A stretch of DNA of 64,000 nucleotides from contig CAVZPR010000002.1 in assembly GCA_963777285.1 (NCBI GenBank), positions 558,001 to 622,000 of the forward strand. The letters are read 5' to 3'. Source of the stretch: JAFARE01 sp963777285. GTDB lineage: Bacteria > Chloroflexota > Dormibacteria > Aeolococcales > Aeolococcaceae. Of this stretch, positions 43,540 through 51,881 are shown piece by piece; the first letter of the stretch is position 1; every line of letters starts with the position of its first letter. Below the pieces are notes generated by a model. The model saw only the letters and a program-made list of their open reading frames with translations, was not told the origin of the DNA and did no database searches. The position numbers and the translations under genes were made by a program.

Positions 43540-44580
43540 ATGGTCAGCAACGAGGACGTGGTCCGGACCCTGGAGAGGGTGGCGGACCTGCTCGAAGTGA
43601 AGGGCGAGAACGTCTACAAGGTGCGCGCCTATCGCACCGCCGCGACGCAGGTCGAAAACCTCGGCGAGACGCTGCAGACCATCGCCGCCCGCGAGGGAGG
43701 GCTCACCGGCATCCCCGGCTTCGGCGCCACCATCGCCGTGAAGGTGGACGAGCTCCTGGACACCGGGCGGCTCGCGTTTCTGGAGGAGCTGGAGTCCGAG
43801 GTGCCGCCATCGCTGCTGGAGCTCAGCGGCCTCCCCGGCGTGGGACCGCGCACGGTCGCGCTGCTGTGGCACGAGGCCGGGGTGACGTCGCTGGACGAGC
43901 TGGAGGCCGCAGCCCGCTCGGGTGCGCTCAGCGGCCTGCCGCGGCTGGGTGCCAAGACCGTCGAGCGCATCGTCGCCTCCCTCGACGAGCGGCGCGCTCG
44001 CGGCGGGGCACGCCGCCGTCCTCGCGAGGAGGTCGAGCCCGTGGCGAGCGCGCTGGTCGAGGCGCTTCGCGCGCTGCCCCAGGCCGAGCAGGTGGAGACG
44101 GCAGGCTCCTACCGCCGCGGCCGCGCCGAGGTCGGCGACCTCGACATCGTGGTCGCCACACCGGCGCCGTCGCGCGTGCTCACGTCGTTCTCGCAGCTGC
44201 AGCCGGTGGAGCGCGTGCTGCTGCGCGGTGACACCAAGTGCTCCGTGCACGTCGCGGCCGGCCTCCAGGTGGACTGCCGTGCGGTCGCTCCGCATCAGTT
44301 CGGCTCGGCGATGCAGTACTTCACCGGTTCGCAGGCGCACAACGTGCGCCTGCGAGCGCGCGCGCTGCGTCGTGGCCTGCTGCTCAACGAGTACGGCGTG
44401 TTCCACGCGGAGAGCGGCGGTCGCATCGCCGGCGACACCGAGGAGGATGTGTACGCGGTGCTCGGGCTGCGCTGGATCCCGCCCGAGAAGCGCGAGGATC
44501 GCGGCGAGGTCGAGGCCGCCGAGCTCGACACGCTCGACGTCGGTGGCACGCCGGTCGCCCGCGTGCGCCAGAGGGCCTGA
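43540..44580 (+). CDS. PolX-like DNA polymerase beta family protein without PHP domain
   Basis: This 346-aa protein contains the N-terminal HhH region (LERVADLLEVKGENVYKVRA, GIPGFGATIAVKVDELL, LSGLPGVGPRTVALLW) and the nucleotidyltransferase core with GS at 189-190 and metal aspartates in VGDLDIVVAT (D200, D202). Bacterial PolX is usually about 570 aa with a C-terminal PHP nuclease domain; that domain is absent here. The reading frame closes naturally after the thumb (VAPHQFGSAMQYFTGSQAHN is present), so this is a two-domain version, not a broken gene. It likely acts in repair. A gene of unknown function follows with a 1-nt gap. Confidence 0.88.
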   Translation: MVSNEDVVRTLERVADLLEVKGENVYKVRAYRTAATQVENLGETLQTIAAREGGLTGIPGFGATIAVKVDELLDTGRLAFLEELESEVPPSLLELSGLPGVGPRTVALLWHEAGVTSLDELEAAARSGALSGLPRLGAKTVERIVASLDERRARGGARRRPREEVEPVASALVEALRALPQAEQVETAGSYRRGRAEVGDLDIVVATPAPSRVLTSFSQLQPVERVLLRGDTKCSVHVAAGLQVDCRAVAPHQFGSAMQYFTGSQAHNVRLRARALRRGLLLNEYGVFHAESGGRIAGDTEEDVYAVLGLRWIPPEKREDRGEVEAAELDTLDVGGTPVARVRQRA

Positions 44581-44581
44581 C

Positions 44582-45109
44582 GTGGACGAGCTGATCATCA
44601 AGGTGCCCGCGCCCTTCACGGGCATAGAGGATCTCGGCTTCAGCGCCCGGTATCCCGCGCAGGCGGCGGGCGAGCCGCTGCGCGACGTGCCGTTCTTCGT
44701 CGAGGGCCCATCGCGCCCCATGCGGGTGCTCGTCGAGCGGCTGGCGCTCTTCGCCGACAAGGATGAGATCCTCGGCGACGCAGGGGAGGACGACGCGTAC
44801 AGCTGGACGGCGCCGGTGCGCCTCAGCGACGAGGTGTGCGTTTTGGCCTTCCGTGACCGCAGCCTGACCCGCTTCGGAGCGGCGCCGGCGGCGGACGCGG
44901 ACCCGCAGCTGAGCCGTTCCTACGTCTGGAACCTGGTGCGTCCTCTGGCCTTCACGTTCCTGCGCGACTGCGTGCGCATCGGCGGGCTTCGCCTCGCCGA
45001 GCAGATCTCGCTGGTGCTCGACACCGGCCGTCCGCCTGTCGTGGACCTCGACATGCGCCGGGCGTCGATCACGCCGACCAACGGCAGCCTGCTCCTCTTC
45101 GGCGTCTAG
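44582..45109 (+). CDS. Hypothetical 175-aa protein downstream of polX
   Basis: From GTG 44582 the protein reads VDELIIKVPAPFTGIEDLGF and continues through VPFFVEGPSRPMRVLVERLA and SYVWNLVRPLAFTFLRDCVR to ITPTNGSLLLFGV. It has no signal peptide or membrane segment and no recognised fold. The start lies one base beyond the polX stop, so the two are probably translated together, which hints at a DNA-repair or nucleotide role, but nothing in the sequence proves that. The stop overlaps the convergent gene by 4 nt. Confidence 0.6.
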   Translation: MDELIIKVPAPFTGIEDLGFSARYPAQAAGEPLRDVPFFVEGPSRPMRVLVERLALFADKDEILGDAGEDDAYSWTAPVRLSDEVCVLAFRDRSLTRFGAAPAADADPQLSRSYVWNLVRPLAFTFLRDCVRIGGLRLAEQISLVLDTGRPPVVDLDMRRASITPTNGSLLLFGV

Positions 45110-45513
45110 GGAACCGGCGTCGGCAAAACAGACGGGGTCGGCGTCGGCGCCACGCTCACCGTCGGCGTCGATTTCGGTGTCGGTGTCGGCACCGACGTCG
45201 GCGGCAGCGGCGCGGTCGGGCAGTTGGCCAGCGCCGCGTTGAACGGCGTCGGTGTTGGCGTCGGCGCAACGCTTGCCGGCGCGCTCGGCGACGCGGACGC
45301 GCTGGCGGAGGGCTTGGGCGTCGGTTTTGGTGTCGGCGTCGGCTTGGGCGTGGGTGTGACCACGTACGGCGTGTACGACGGGCACGGAGGCAGCGTCGAC
45401 GCCGGGGGCGCGTGCGAGCCTGCGACCACGAGCGACACGGCGACGGCGATGGCGCCGACGATGACCGTGACCACGAAGGTCACTGCCCCCCATTCACGCA
45501 GCAGCGGCCTCAC
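45106..45513 (-). CDS. Small membrane-anchored Pro/Thr-rich protein
   Basis: This 135-aa protein has an N-terminal membrane segment (GAVTFVVTVIVGAIAVAVSL, about 9-30) followed by a low-complexity exported region built of PTPKPTP and APTPTPTP units with two cysteines (LPPCPSY and LANCPTAP) that could form a disulfide. It looks like a cell-surface spacer. ATG 45513 overlaps the galU stop (ATGA), so it is translated from the galU mRNA. Its function is unknown. Confidence 0.6.
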   Translation of the reverse strand: MRPLLREWGAVTFVVTVIVGAIAVAVSLVVAGSHAPPASTLPPCPSYTPYVVTPTPKPTPTPKPTPKPSASASASPSAPASVAPTPTPTPFNAALANCPTAPLPPTSVPTPTPKSTPTVSVAPTPTPSVLPTPVP

Positions 45514-46373
45514 GCCGGCACCGCCTCGAGTGCCGCGCGCAGCACACCCGCCAGCTCGCGGTCACGCGCCGCGAGGCGCACGTTGGTCGCCAGCCAGCCG
45601 CGCGGCGTGCCCACGTCGAGCAGCTCGCCCTCGAACTCGACTCCCCACACGCCGCCGCGCTGCAGCAGCCCCGCGATGCCGTCGGTCAGCTGCACCTCAC
45701 CCAGCGCGCCGGGTCTTGTGGCACGCAGCGAGTCGAACACGTCCGGCGTGAGCACGTAGCGACCCATCACCGCGAGGTCGCTCTTCGCCTCCTCCGCGCG
45801 TGGCTTCTCCACCAGGCCGACGACGCGATGCAGGCGGCCGTGTGACTCGTCCACTTCCGCGACACCATATCGGGCGATCTCCGCACCGGGCACGCGCATG
45901 AGCGCGAGCACCGTTGTGCCGAAGCGCTGGTGCGCGTCCCAGAGCTGCGCCAGGATCGGCCGCTCCGCGATGGAGAGATCGTCGGGCAGCATGCAGAGGA
46001 AGGGCTCGCGCGGCACCGCACCCTCCGCGGCGAGCACGGCGTCACCGAGGCCGTGCGGATCAGCCTGCGTGGCCACGGTCACCCGGGCCAGGGACCCGGA
46101 GCGGCGCACCGCGGCGAGCTTCTCGGTCTTGCCGCGCGCCTGGAGGAGGCGCTCCAGCTCGGGCGCGGGCCGCAGGTGGTCGGCCACCTCGTCCTTGCCC
46201 TCGGCCAGCACCAGCACGACGTCGGTCGCGCCCGCCGCCACGGCTTCCTCGACCGCCCACTCGATCACCGGCCGGTCGAGCACGGGCAGCAGCTCCTTCG
46301 GGAGTGCCTTGGTCACGGGCAGGAATCGGGTGCCCAGTCCGGCGGCCGGTATGACGCAATAGCGGGTGGCCAC
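45510..46373 (-). CDS. galU: UTP--glucose-1-phosphate uridylyltransferase
   Basis: This 287-aa nucleotidyltransferase makes UDP-glucose for envelope glycans. Its signature is VIPAAGLGTRFLPVTKALPK near the N-terminus, with LLPVLDRPVIEWAVEEAVAA and PDDLSIAERPILAQL next. The catalytic Lys lies in VGLVEKPRAEEAKS, and LGEVQLTDGIAGLL closes the domain. Length is normal. GTG 46373 faces argS. The Pro/Thr-rich membrane protein overlaps its stop. Much longer frames to 48083 are antisense to argS. Confidence 0.95.
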   Translation of the reverse strand: MATRYCVIPAAGLGTRFLPVTKALPKELLPVLDRPVIEWAVEEAVAAGATDVVLVLAEGKDEVADHLRPAPELERLLQARGKTEKLAAVRRSGSLARVTVATQADPHGLGDAVLAAEGAVPREPFLCMLPDDLSIAERPILAQLWDAHQRFGTTVLALMRVPGAEIARYGVAEVDESHGRLHRVVGLVEKPRAEEAKSDLAVMGRYVLTPDVFDSLRATRPGALGEVQLTDGIAGLLQRGGVWGVEFEGELLDVGTPRGWLATNVRLAARDRELAGVLRAALEAVPA

Positions 46374-46423
46374 GGCGGGGCATTGTCGCCGCTGAGGCTC
46401 CGACCGTGCAGTCGCAGCGCCGC

Positions 46424-46429
46424 TACCCT
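46424..46429 (+). promoter_or_regulatory. -10 box for a leaderless argS start
   Basis: TACCCT ends 6 nt before ATG 46436, the spacing seen at other leaderless starts in this window. Confidence 0.45.
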
Positions 46430-46435
46430 GTCCCG

Positions 46436-48326
46436 ATGCTCGACGTGCGCAGCGCGCTGGTGCAGGCGGTCCGCGAGGCGCTGGACGCTCTCGGCGCCGC
46501 CGTCGACGTGGTCGTCGAGCCTTCGGCGCGCGCGGAGTTCGGCGACTGGTCCACGCCTGCTCCGCTGGCCGCGGCGCGGGTGCTGCGCCGCGCTCCTCTG
46601 CAGATCGCCGAGGAATTACGCGATCGGCTGCAGGCGGCGCCGCTCGAGGTTGTCGAGTTCCTGGAACGTCACCCCGCCTGGCTTCGTCAACGCGCGCCTG
46701 CGCGACCGCGTGTGGGCTCGTGACGTCATCAGCACAGCGCTCGCGCTCGACACGGCGACGCCTCTCGAGCTGCCCAGTGGCTACAACTTCGTGACCGGCA
46801 AGACGCTGGTGGAGCACACCGCCACCAACCCCAACAAGGCTGCGCACATCGGCCACCTGCGCAACGCGTGCATCGGCGACACGGTGGCGCGGGTGCTGCG
46901 TCGCACCGGCCACGAGGTCGAGGTGGACAACTACATCGACGACACAGGCGTGCAGGTGGCGGACGTGGCCATCGCCATTCGCGACCTGCACCTGGAGCCG
47001 GATCCCGGTGAGCCCTTCGACCAGTTCTGCTCGCGCGCCTACGTGGAGGTGTCGCGCCGCTACGAGCAGGACCCAGCGCTGACGGCGCGGCGCGCCGAGG
47101 TGCTGCACGAGATCGAAGCCGGGGGCAACGACACCGCTGCGTTCGTCAAGGATCTGACCCGCCGCATCGTGACGGCGCACCTCGCCACCATGGCGCGCTT
47201 CGACATCCACTACGACCTGCTGACCTGGGAGTCGGACATCATCGGCCTCGGCTTCTGGCGGCAGGCGTTCGAGCTGCTGCGCGACGGCGGCGCGATCCTG
47301 CACGTCGAGTCGGGCAAGCACGCGGGCTGCTGGGTGATGCCGCCGGAGGGCGCCGGCAGCGACACCGAGGACGACGAGACCAAGGTGCTGGTGAAGTCGG
47401 ACGGGATCGCCACGTACACGGCGAAGGACATCGCCTACCAGCTCTGGAAGTTCGGGCTGCTGGGTCGCGACTTCCATTACCGGCGCTGGGATCCCGGCGA
47501 TCCGCAATCGCCGGCGACCACCGCGTCGCACGCGGGCGACGGCGAGGTGCCGCGGTCGTTCGGCGGCGCGCGCCGCGTGATCAACGTGATCGACGCACGC
47601 CAGGCGTATCCGCAGCAGGTGGTGCAGCGCGCGCTGCGCCGCCTCGGTCACGAGGCGGAAGCGGAGAGCTCGGTGCACCTGGCGTACGAGGTGGTGGCGC
47701 TGACCCCGGCGGCGGCGCGCATCCTCGGGGTGGACGTCAGCGAAGGGCGCGGGCACTACGCGCTGAGCGGCCGTCGCGGCATCGAGGTGCGGGCCGACGA
47801 CCTGCTCGACCGCGCCGTCGAGCGGCTCGCCGAGAAGGCGCGTGACGCGGACTCGGCGCGCGCCGTGGCGGCCGGCGCGGTGCGCTACTACCTGCAGCGG
47901 TTCTCGCTGACGCAGATCATCGCGTTCGACTTCGATGAGGCGCTGCGCACCACGGGCGACACCGGCGTGTACCTGCAGTACGCGCACGCCCGCGCCGCAG
48001 GAATTCTGCGGCGCGTTCCGGACGACGGCGCAGCGCTCGTCGTCCCGCCGCAGCTCGAGGCGGCCGAGCGTGCGCTGCTGCACCGCATCGACGCATACCG
48101 TCGCTCACTCGCAGAGGCGGCGACATCACTCTCTCCGTCGGTGCTGACGTCGTACGCGTTCGCACTGGCGTCTGCGCTGAGCGACTTCTACGAGCACACA
48201 CCGCCCGTGGTTCGGGAGTCCGACGCGACGGTGCGGCGCTTCCGCCGCGCGCTCGTAGCCGCGACACGCGCCACGCTGGGCGACGCGCTGCGCACGCTGG
48301 GCATGGCCGCGCCCGACCAGGTGTGA
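46436..48326 (+). pseudogene. argS: Arginine--tRNA ligase, interrupted by a one-base frameshift
   Basis: The N-terminal domain reads from ATG 46436 (MLDVRSALVQAVREALDALG) in one frame and stops at 46723. From about 46668 the remainder continues to 48326 in the next frame (VTPPGFVNARLRDRVWARDV, then the HIGH motif in NKAAHIGHLRNACIGDT and the anticodon-binding domain ending LRTLGMAAPDQV). Removing one A of the AA pair at 46665-46666 would give EFLDVTPPGFVNARL, the expected PGFxN junction. argS is essential, so the shift is either a sequencing or assembly error, or this is a decayed copy with another elsewhere. All other signatures look sound. Confidence 0.85.
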
Positions 48327-48357
48327 CGCCGCGGCACGGCTACAATCCGAGGTCCGC

Positions 48358-48431
48358 GCCCCGTTCGTCTAGTGGCCCAGGACACCGCCCTCTCAAGGCG
48401 GAGATCATCGGTTCGAATCCGATACGGGGTA
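48358..48431 (+). tRNA. tRNA-Glu (CTC)
   Basis: The acceptor stem is GCCCCGT/ACGGGGT, with one terminal G-U. The D arm contains the standard tRNA-Glu sequence GTTCGTCTAGTGG. The anticodon arm CCGCC-CTCTCAA-GGCGG gives CTC, and the T arm is CATCGG-TTCGAAT-CCGATA. CCA is not encoded. The last 51 nt (48381-48431) recur exactly at 48567-48617. Confidence 0.95.
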
Positions 48432-48566
48432 CTCGAAGTTGATGTCGTTAGCGTTGCGAGAGGGCGGTGTCCATCGGAGGGTGAGGCGATGCGGCTCTGC
48501 TGCATCGCCGAGGGAGGCGTGCCTCCCTGACAAAGCTCGGGGTCCCCGGGCGGCTTGCCGCCTGGG
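48432..48566. mobile_element. 135-bp hairpin cassette inserted at the tRNA-Glu 3' end
   Basis: This segment lies between two identical 51-bp copies of the tRNA 3' part. It contains (1) GAGAGGGCGGTGTCC at 48458-48472, exactly complementary to the tRNA D-loop/anticodon segment at 48380-48394; (2) a perfect hairpin GGCGATGC/GCATCGCC (48485-48509); (3) AGGGAGGC/GCCTCCCT (48511-48528); (4) a 13-bp stem with one G-U (GTCCCCGGGCGGC with GCCGCCTGGGGAC, 48542-48569). No credible protein is encoded. The layout looks like a tiny integrated element or a structured RNA gene. It has no integrase of its own. Confidence 0.6.
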
Positions 48567-48617
48567 GACACCGCCCTCTCAAGGCGGAGATCATCGGTTC
48601 GAATCCGATACGGGGTA
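48567..48617 (+). repeat. Exact 51-bp duplicate of the tRNA-Glu 3' part
   Basis: The sequence is identical base for base to 48381-48431, covering the anticodon arm, variable loop, T arm and 3' acceptor strand. The 5' half is missing, so it is not a second tRNA gene. It has the form of an attachment-site duplication left by integration into a tRNA gene. Confidence 0.9.
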
Positions 48618-48629
48618 GACAAACGCAGA

Positions 48630-49766
48630 TCAGTCCGTCCACTGCGCAGCCGCATCGGTCGCGAGCGTGCGCACCGATCCGGCCGCGGAGACCACGTACG
48701 TGCCTGCGAAGGATGGGTGTGTGGCCACCAGCGTGTCATCGGAGAGCCAGCCGAGCCCTGCGAGATACAGGCTGCGCGGCCCTTCGGTGACGGCTCCCGA
48801 GATCATGTCGACGATCGAGAGCTGGTCGCGGCGCGCGCCGTTCGTCTGGCAGTCGAAGGAGATGGACGCGTATCGCGCGTCAGCCGACAGCGTCACGCCC
48901 TCGTAGTCCTTCGCGTCGACCCCAGGGCAGGCGGCGACCGCAGCGGGCAGCACCGCGAACGTCCGTCGCCGGCTGTTCGGCGGGACGAGCACCAGCCGCA
49001 CGCCACCCGGCGCCGCTTGCTCGGTGCAGAGCAGCGCGCCCGTGTCCGCGATTGCGGCGAAATCGCAGCCGCCGCCGAGGCGCGCGTCGAGGTTCGTGAA
49101 CGCCGCCGTCACGGGGTCGACGAGAGCGGTGGAGACCACGCTGCTTCCGATCGAACACGCGGCAGCCTGCACCACGATGCCCGCGGCGTTGAACGACAGC
49201 GCGTTCCAGCGGCCGTCGACCCGGGGCAGCGCCACCAGACGCACGGCGCCGCCGACGCCGGCCATGTGCAGCGTCGCGGCCGCGCTCGCGGAGCACGGGC
49301 TGCTGGTCGTGATCCACCCCCAACTCTCGCCGTCCTCCGAGCCGATGGCGTCCACAAACGTGTCCCGGTTCATCGGCGGTTCCAGCTGCCTCCACCGTCC
49401 GGTGGAATCGATCGCCTCCAGCGTGACGCCACCAGGAAGCTGGCCACCCTGGTTGAGGATGCCGAAAAGCTGCGCGCCGAAACGCGAACGCAGTGATGGA
49501 GTCGACGCCGTCTGCGGCAGGGACCCGGTCTCGACTCCGTCCTCGTACATCAGCCGATCCGGGCCCTCTGCGCTGAGCAGCGCCAGCAGCGTCCGGGGCG
49601 CCGGCAGCTGCGCAGGCGACGGCGACGCCGAGGGCCGCAGCGTCGGTTGCAGGGTCGCGGTGTCGGTCGCCACCGCGGTGGGCGACACCGGCGCCGCGGG
49701 CGAGCAGCCTGCTGTGGCCACAAGGCCGGCGAGCAGGGCGCCGGCAGGCAACACACGCGTGAGCAT
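48630..49766 (-). CDS. Lipoprotein with beta-propeller-like repeats
   Basis: This 378-aa protein has a lipoprotein signal (LPAGALLAGLVATAGCSPA), a Thr/Ser/Pro linker (35-60) and a repetitive beta-rich domain with segments such as GRWNALSFNAAGIVVQAAAC, ARYASISFDCQTN and LAGLGWLSDDTLVATHPS. These resemble WD40/TolB-type blade ends. It is probably an exported sensor or binding protein, and no catalytic motif is seen. It is convergent with the tRNA-Glu locus; its stop lies 13 bp from the duplicated repeat. Confidence 0.7.
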   Translation of the reverse strand: MLTRVLPAGALLAGLVATAGCSPAAPVSPTAVATDTATLQPTLRPSASPSPAQLPAPRTLLALLSAEGPDRLMYEDGVETGSLPQTASTPSLRSRFGAQLFGILNQGGQLPGGVTLEAIDSTGRWRQLEPPMNRDTFVDAIGSEDGESWGWITTSSPCSASAAATLHMAGVGGAVRLVALPRVDGRWNALSFNAAGIVVQAAACSIGSSVVSTALVDPVTAAFTNLDARLGGGCDFAAIADTGALLCTEQAAPGGVRLVLVPPNSRRRTFAVLPAAVAACPGVDAKDYEGVTLSADARYASISFDCQTNGARRDQLSIVDMISGAVTEGPRSLYLAGLGWLSDDTLVATHPSFAGTYVVSAAGSVRTLATDAAAQWTD

Positions 49767-49850
49767 CGGGTCCCTCGGGCTTCGATATGTGCCGGATTAA
49801 CGCCGCGCCCGACGTCTGGTTATCACGCGCAGGATTGGTGTGCCCCGCCC

Positions 49851-50216
49851 CTAGCCGCCCCCCACCTCGGCCGCGGACCGCGGCAGCCGGGTGCGCGTGA
49901 AGTGCATCGCGCCTGCCGGAACCAGCCACTCCATCACCTGCTGCTCGAAGCGGCCGGCGACGACGGCCGGATCCGGATGTGCAGCCAGCAGCTCGCGCAC
50001 GCGATCGGGTTCGGCTCGCCAGATGCTCAGACCGCGGAACAGCCTGTCGTCAGCGCCGGGCAGCGGTCCGGCCGCCAGCAGCTCGCCGGCCTCGTGCAGG
50101 TCCGCGAGGTGTGCCAGGTGCTCGTCCTGCAGCTCATCGAGTGCTTCCTCGCTGAACCGCGGTGCGTCGGCTCGCAGTGTGAGAAGCGTGACCGTGTAGC
50201 GCTCCAGGTGGACCAT
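49851..50216 (-). CDS. YCII-related domain protein
   Basis: This 121-aa protein from ATG 50216 has the ferredoxin-like YCII fold: MVHLERYTVTLLTLRADAPR, then LQDEHLAHLADLHEAGELLA, and AAGPLPGADDRLFRGLSIWR. The conserved His of LQDEHLAHL is the putative catalytic residue. YCII proteins are small enzymes or dehydrochlorinase relatives of mostly unknown role. Codons upstream of 50216 (to 50228) are possible starts. Nothing links it to its neighbours. Confidence 0.75.
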   Translation of the reverse strand: MVHLERYTVTLLTLRADAPRFSEEALDELQDEHLAHLADLHEAGELLAAGPLPGADDRLFRGLSIWRAEPDRVRELLAAHPDPAVVAGRFEQQVMEWLVPAGAMHFTRTRLPRSAAEVGGG

Positions 50217-50261
50217 CGCGCGCAGCATACGCGCGGCCCGCAGACCGCGCGGCGCGAGGCG

Positions 50262-51881
50262 TCAGCCGGTGAGCTTGCCCGGATTCATGATTCCCGCGGC
50301 GTCGAACGACGCCCGCAGCGCGTGCAGCGCACGCATGCCTGCGTCACCAGCCTGCCGCCGCAGCCACGGAGCGTGGTCGCGTCCCACCGCGTGATGGTGG
50401 CTCAGCGCGCCGCCGTGCTCGAGTATCGCGTCCGTCGCAGCGGACTTTGCACCCGTCCACTGCGCCACCGGATCGGCGGGGTCGCGGCGTGCCAGGACGG
50501 TCATGTACAGCGACGCCCCCTCCGGGTACACGTGCGACACGTGGCAGCCGACCAGCGGTGGCGTGCCCGCCAGCGATGCACGCAGCGAAGCTCGAATCGC
50601 GATGCGCAACGGCGCCAGGTCGCGCCACGTCGCGGCGGTCTCCAGGGTCTCCACCAGCACCCCGCGGTCGAGCAGCGAGTCGCGCAGGTACGGCGCCTCG
50701 AACCGCGTGCGCAACCACGCGCGTCCCGGTGCGGTGCCCAGCCCGACGGCGCCGTGACGGCGCAGCGCACGCGCCGCGGCGCGCACACGAGCGCCCGCGT
50801 CACGAGCGCCGGCCTCCCAGCCGAGGATCGCCATGCACGGCGCCGGCTGGCCACGCAAGCGCAGGTATTGCAATGCTGCGCGAGCCGCCGCTCCGTCGCC
50901 GGCCATGGCGAACCAGGCGCGCGTCTCATCCTCGTCCGCAAGCCGGGTCACGTCGGGCAGCGCGCGCGACAGCGCCAGCTCTCGCAGCGCGGCGATGCCG
51001 CTGTCGAGGTCGGCGAACGTCCAGGCGGCGTAACGACGGAAGCGCGGTCGCGGCCGCACGCGCACCGTGACGTCGGTGATGACGCCTAGCGTCCCTTCGG
51101 AGCCGAGCACGAGCTGCAGCAGCGACGGGCCGGCCGCGTCCGGCGGGCGAGGCGAGATGGACAGCGGCCCTTGCGGAGCGATGAGCGTCGCGCCACGCAC
51201 CAGCTCGTCGAACCTTCCCATCCCGCTCGACGCCTGCCCCGCCGAGCGCGTGGCCGCGAAGCCGCCGACGGTGGCGTACTCGAACGACTGCGGGTAGTGG
51301 CCCAGCGTGAGGCCGTTACGCGCCAGTGCCGCCTCAGCGGCCGGCCCCGTCATGCCCGCCTGCAGCGTGGCCAGCTGCGACCGCACGTCCACATCGGTGC
51401 ACGAAGCCATGCGCATCAGCGAAACGGTCACAACCGACCTGAGCTCGCCGCGCAGCGGCGCGACTCCCCCCACGACGCTGGTTCCCCCGCCGAACGGCAC
51501 CACGGCGCAGCGCTCCTCGGCGCACACGCGCAGCACCCGCTGCACCTCGTCGGCGGACGCCGGATGCACCACCGCGTCCGGCGCCTCGGCGATCACGCCC
51601 GAGCGCAGCGCGAGGAGGTCGAGGTAGCTGCGCCCGGCGGCGTGACGCAGCCGTGCAGCGTCGTCGCGGCGCACATTCGAGCTGCCCACCGCGGCGGAGA
51701 GGCGGCGGCGCAGCCGGTCGGGCAGGGCCGGCGGCGGCAGCTGCACGCGTTCGCGAGGCACCGCGGGCGTGACCACGTCGCGGTCGATTCCTACGTCGGC
51801 ATGCAGCAGACGCATGAGAGCCGGTGGTGGCTCGACGTGGCGATCCCCCCAGCCGCACCAGCGGAGCGGCGGTGGCGTCAT
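50262..51881 (-). CDS. FAD-linked oxidase, alkyldihydroxyacetonephosphate-synthase-like
   Basis: This 539-aa flavoprotein of the vanillyl-alcohol-oxidase (FAD_binding_4) superfamily shows VVPFGGGTSVVGGVAPLRGE for the FAD pyrophosphate loop, GGFAATRSAGQASSGMGRFD, LGSEGTLGVITDVTVRVRPR, and the C-terminal histidine cluster GGALSHHHAVGRDHAPWL. That cluster and overall length match AGPS, which makes the ether bond in alkyl-DHAP, and its bacterial homologues. The ATG at 51881 overlaps the glpD stop (ATGA). Context with GlpD and TetR suggests glycerophosphate or ether-lipid chemistry. Function in bacteria of this kind is not established. Confidence 0.85.
   Translation of the reverse strand: MTPPPLRWCGWGDRHVEPPPALMRLLHADVGIDRDVVTPAVPRERVQLPPPALPDRLRRRLSAAVGSSNVRRDDAARLRHAAGRSYLDLLALRSGVIAEAPDAVVHPASADEVQRVLRVCAEERCAVVPFGGGTSVVGGVAPLRGELRSVVTVSLMRMASCTDVDVRSQLATLQAGMTGPAAEAALARNGLTLGHYPQSFEYATVGGFAATRSAGQASSGMGRFDELVRGATLIAPQGPLSISPRPPDAAGPSLLQLVLGSEGTLGVITDVTVRVRPRPRFRRYAAWTFADLDSGIAALRELALSRALPDVTRLADEDETRAWFAMAGDGAAARAALQYLRLRGQPAPCMAILGWEAGARDAGARVRAAARALRRHGAVGLGTAPGRAWLRTRFEAPYLRDSLLDRGVLVETLETAATWRDLAPLRIAIRASLRASLAGTPPLVGCHVSHVYPEGASLYMTVLARRDPADPVAQWTGAKSAATDAILEHGGALSHHHAVGRDHAPWLRRQAGDAGMRALHALRASFDAAGIMNPGKLTG

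Noticed and set aside
46374..48083. Long minus-strand frame extending galU upstream through argS
   Set aside because: It has no start signal or domain. GalU begins at GTG 46373, and the opposite strand is clearly argS.
48567..48617. Second complete tRNA-Glu gene
   Set aside because: The sequence before it cannot form the 5' acceptor strand or D arm; only the 3' part is duplicated.
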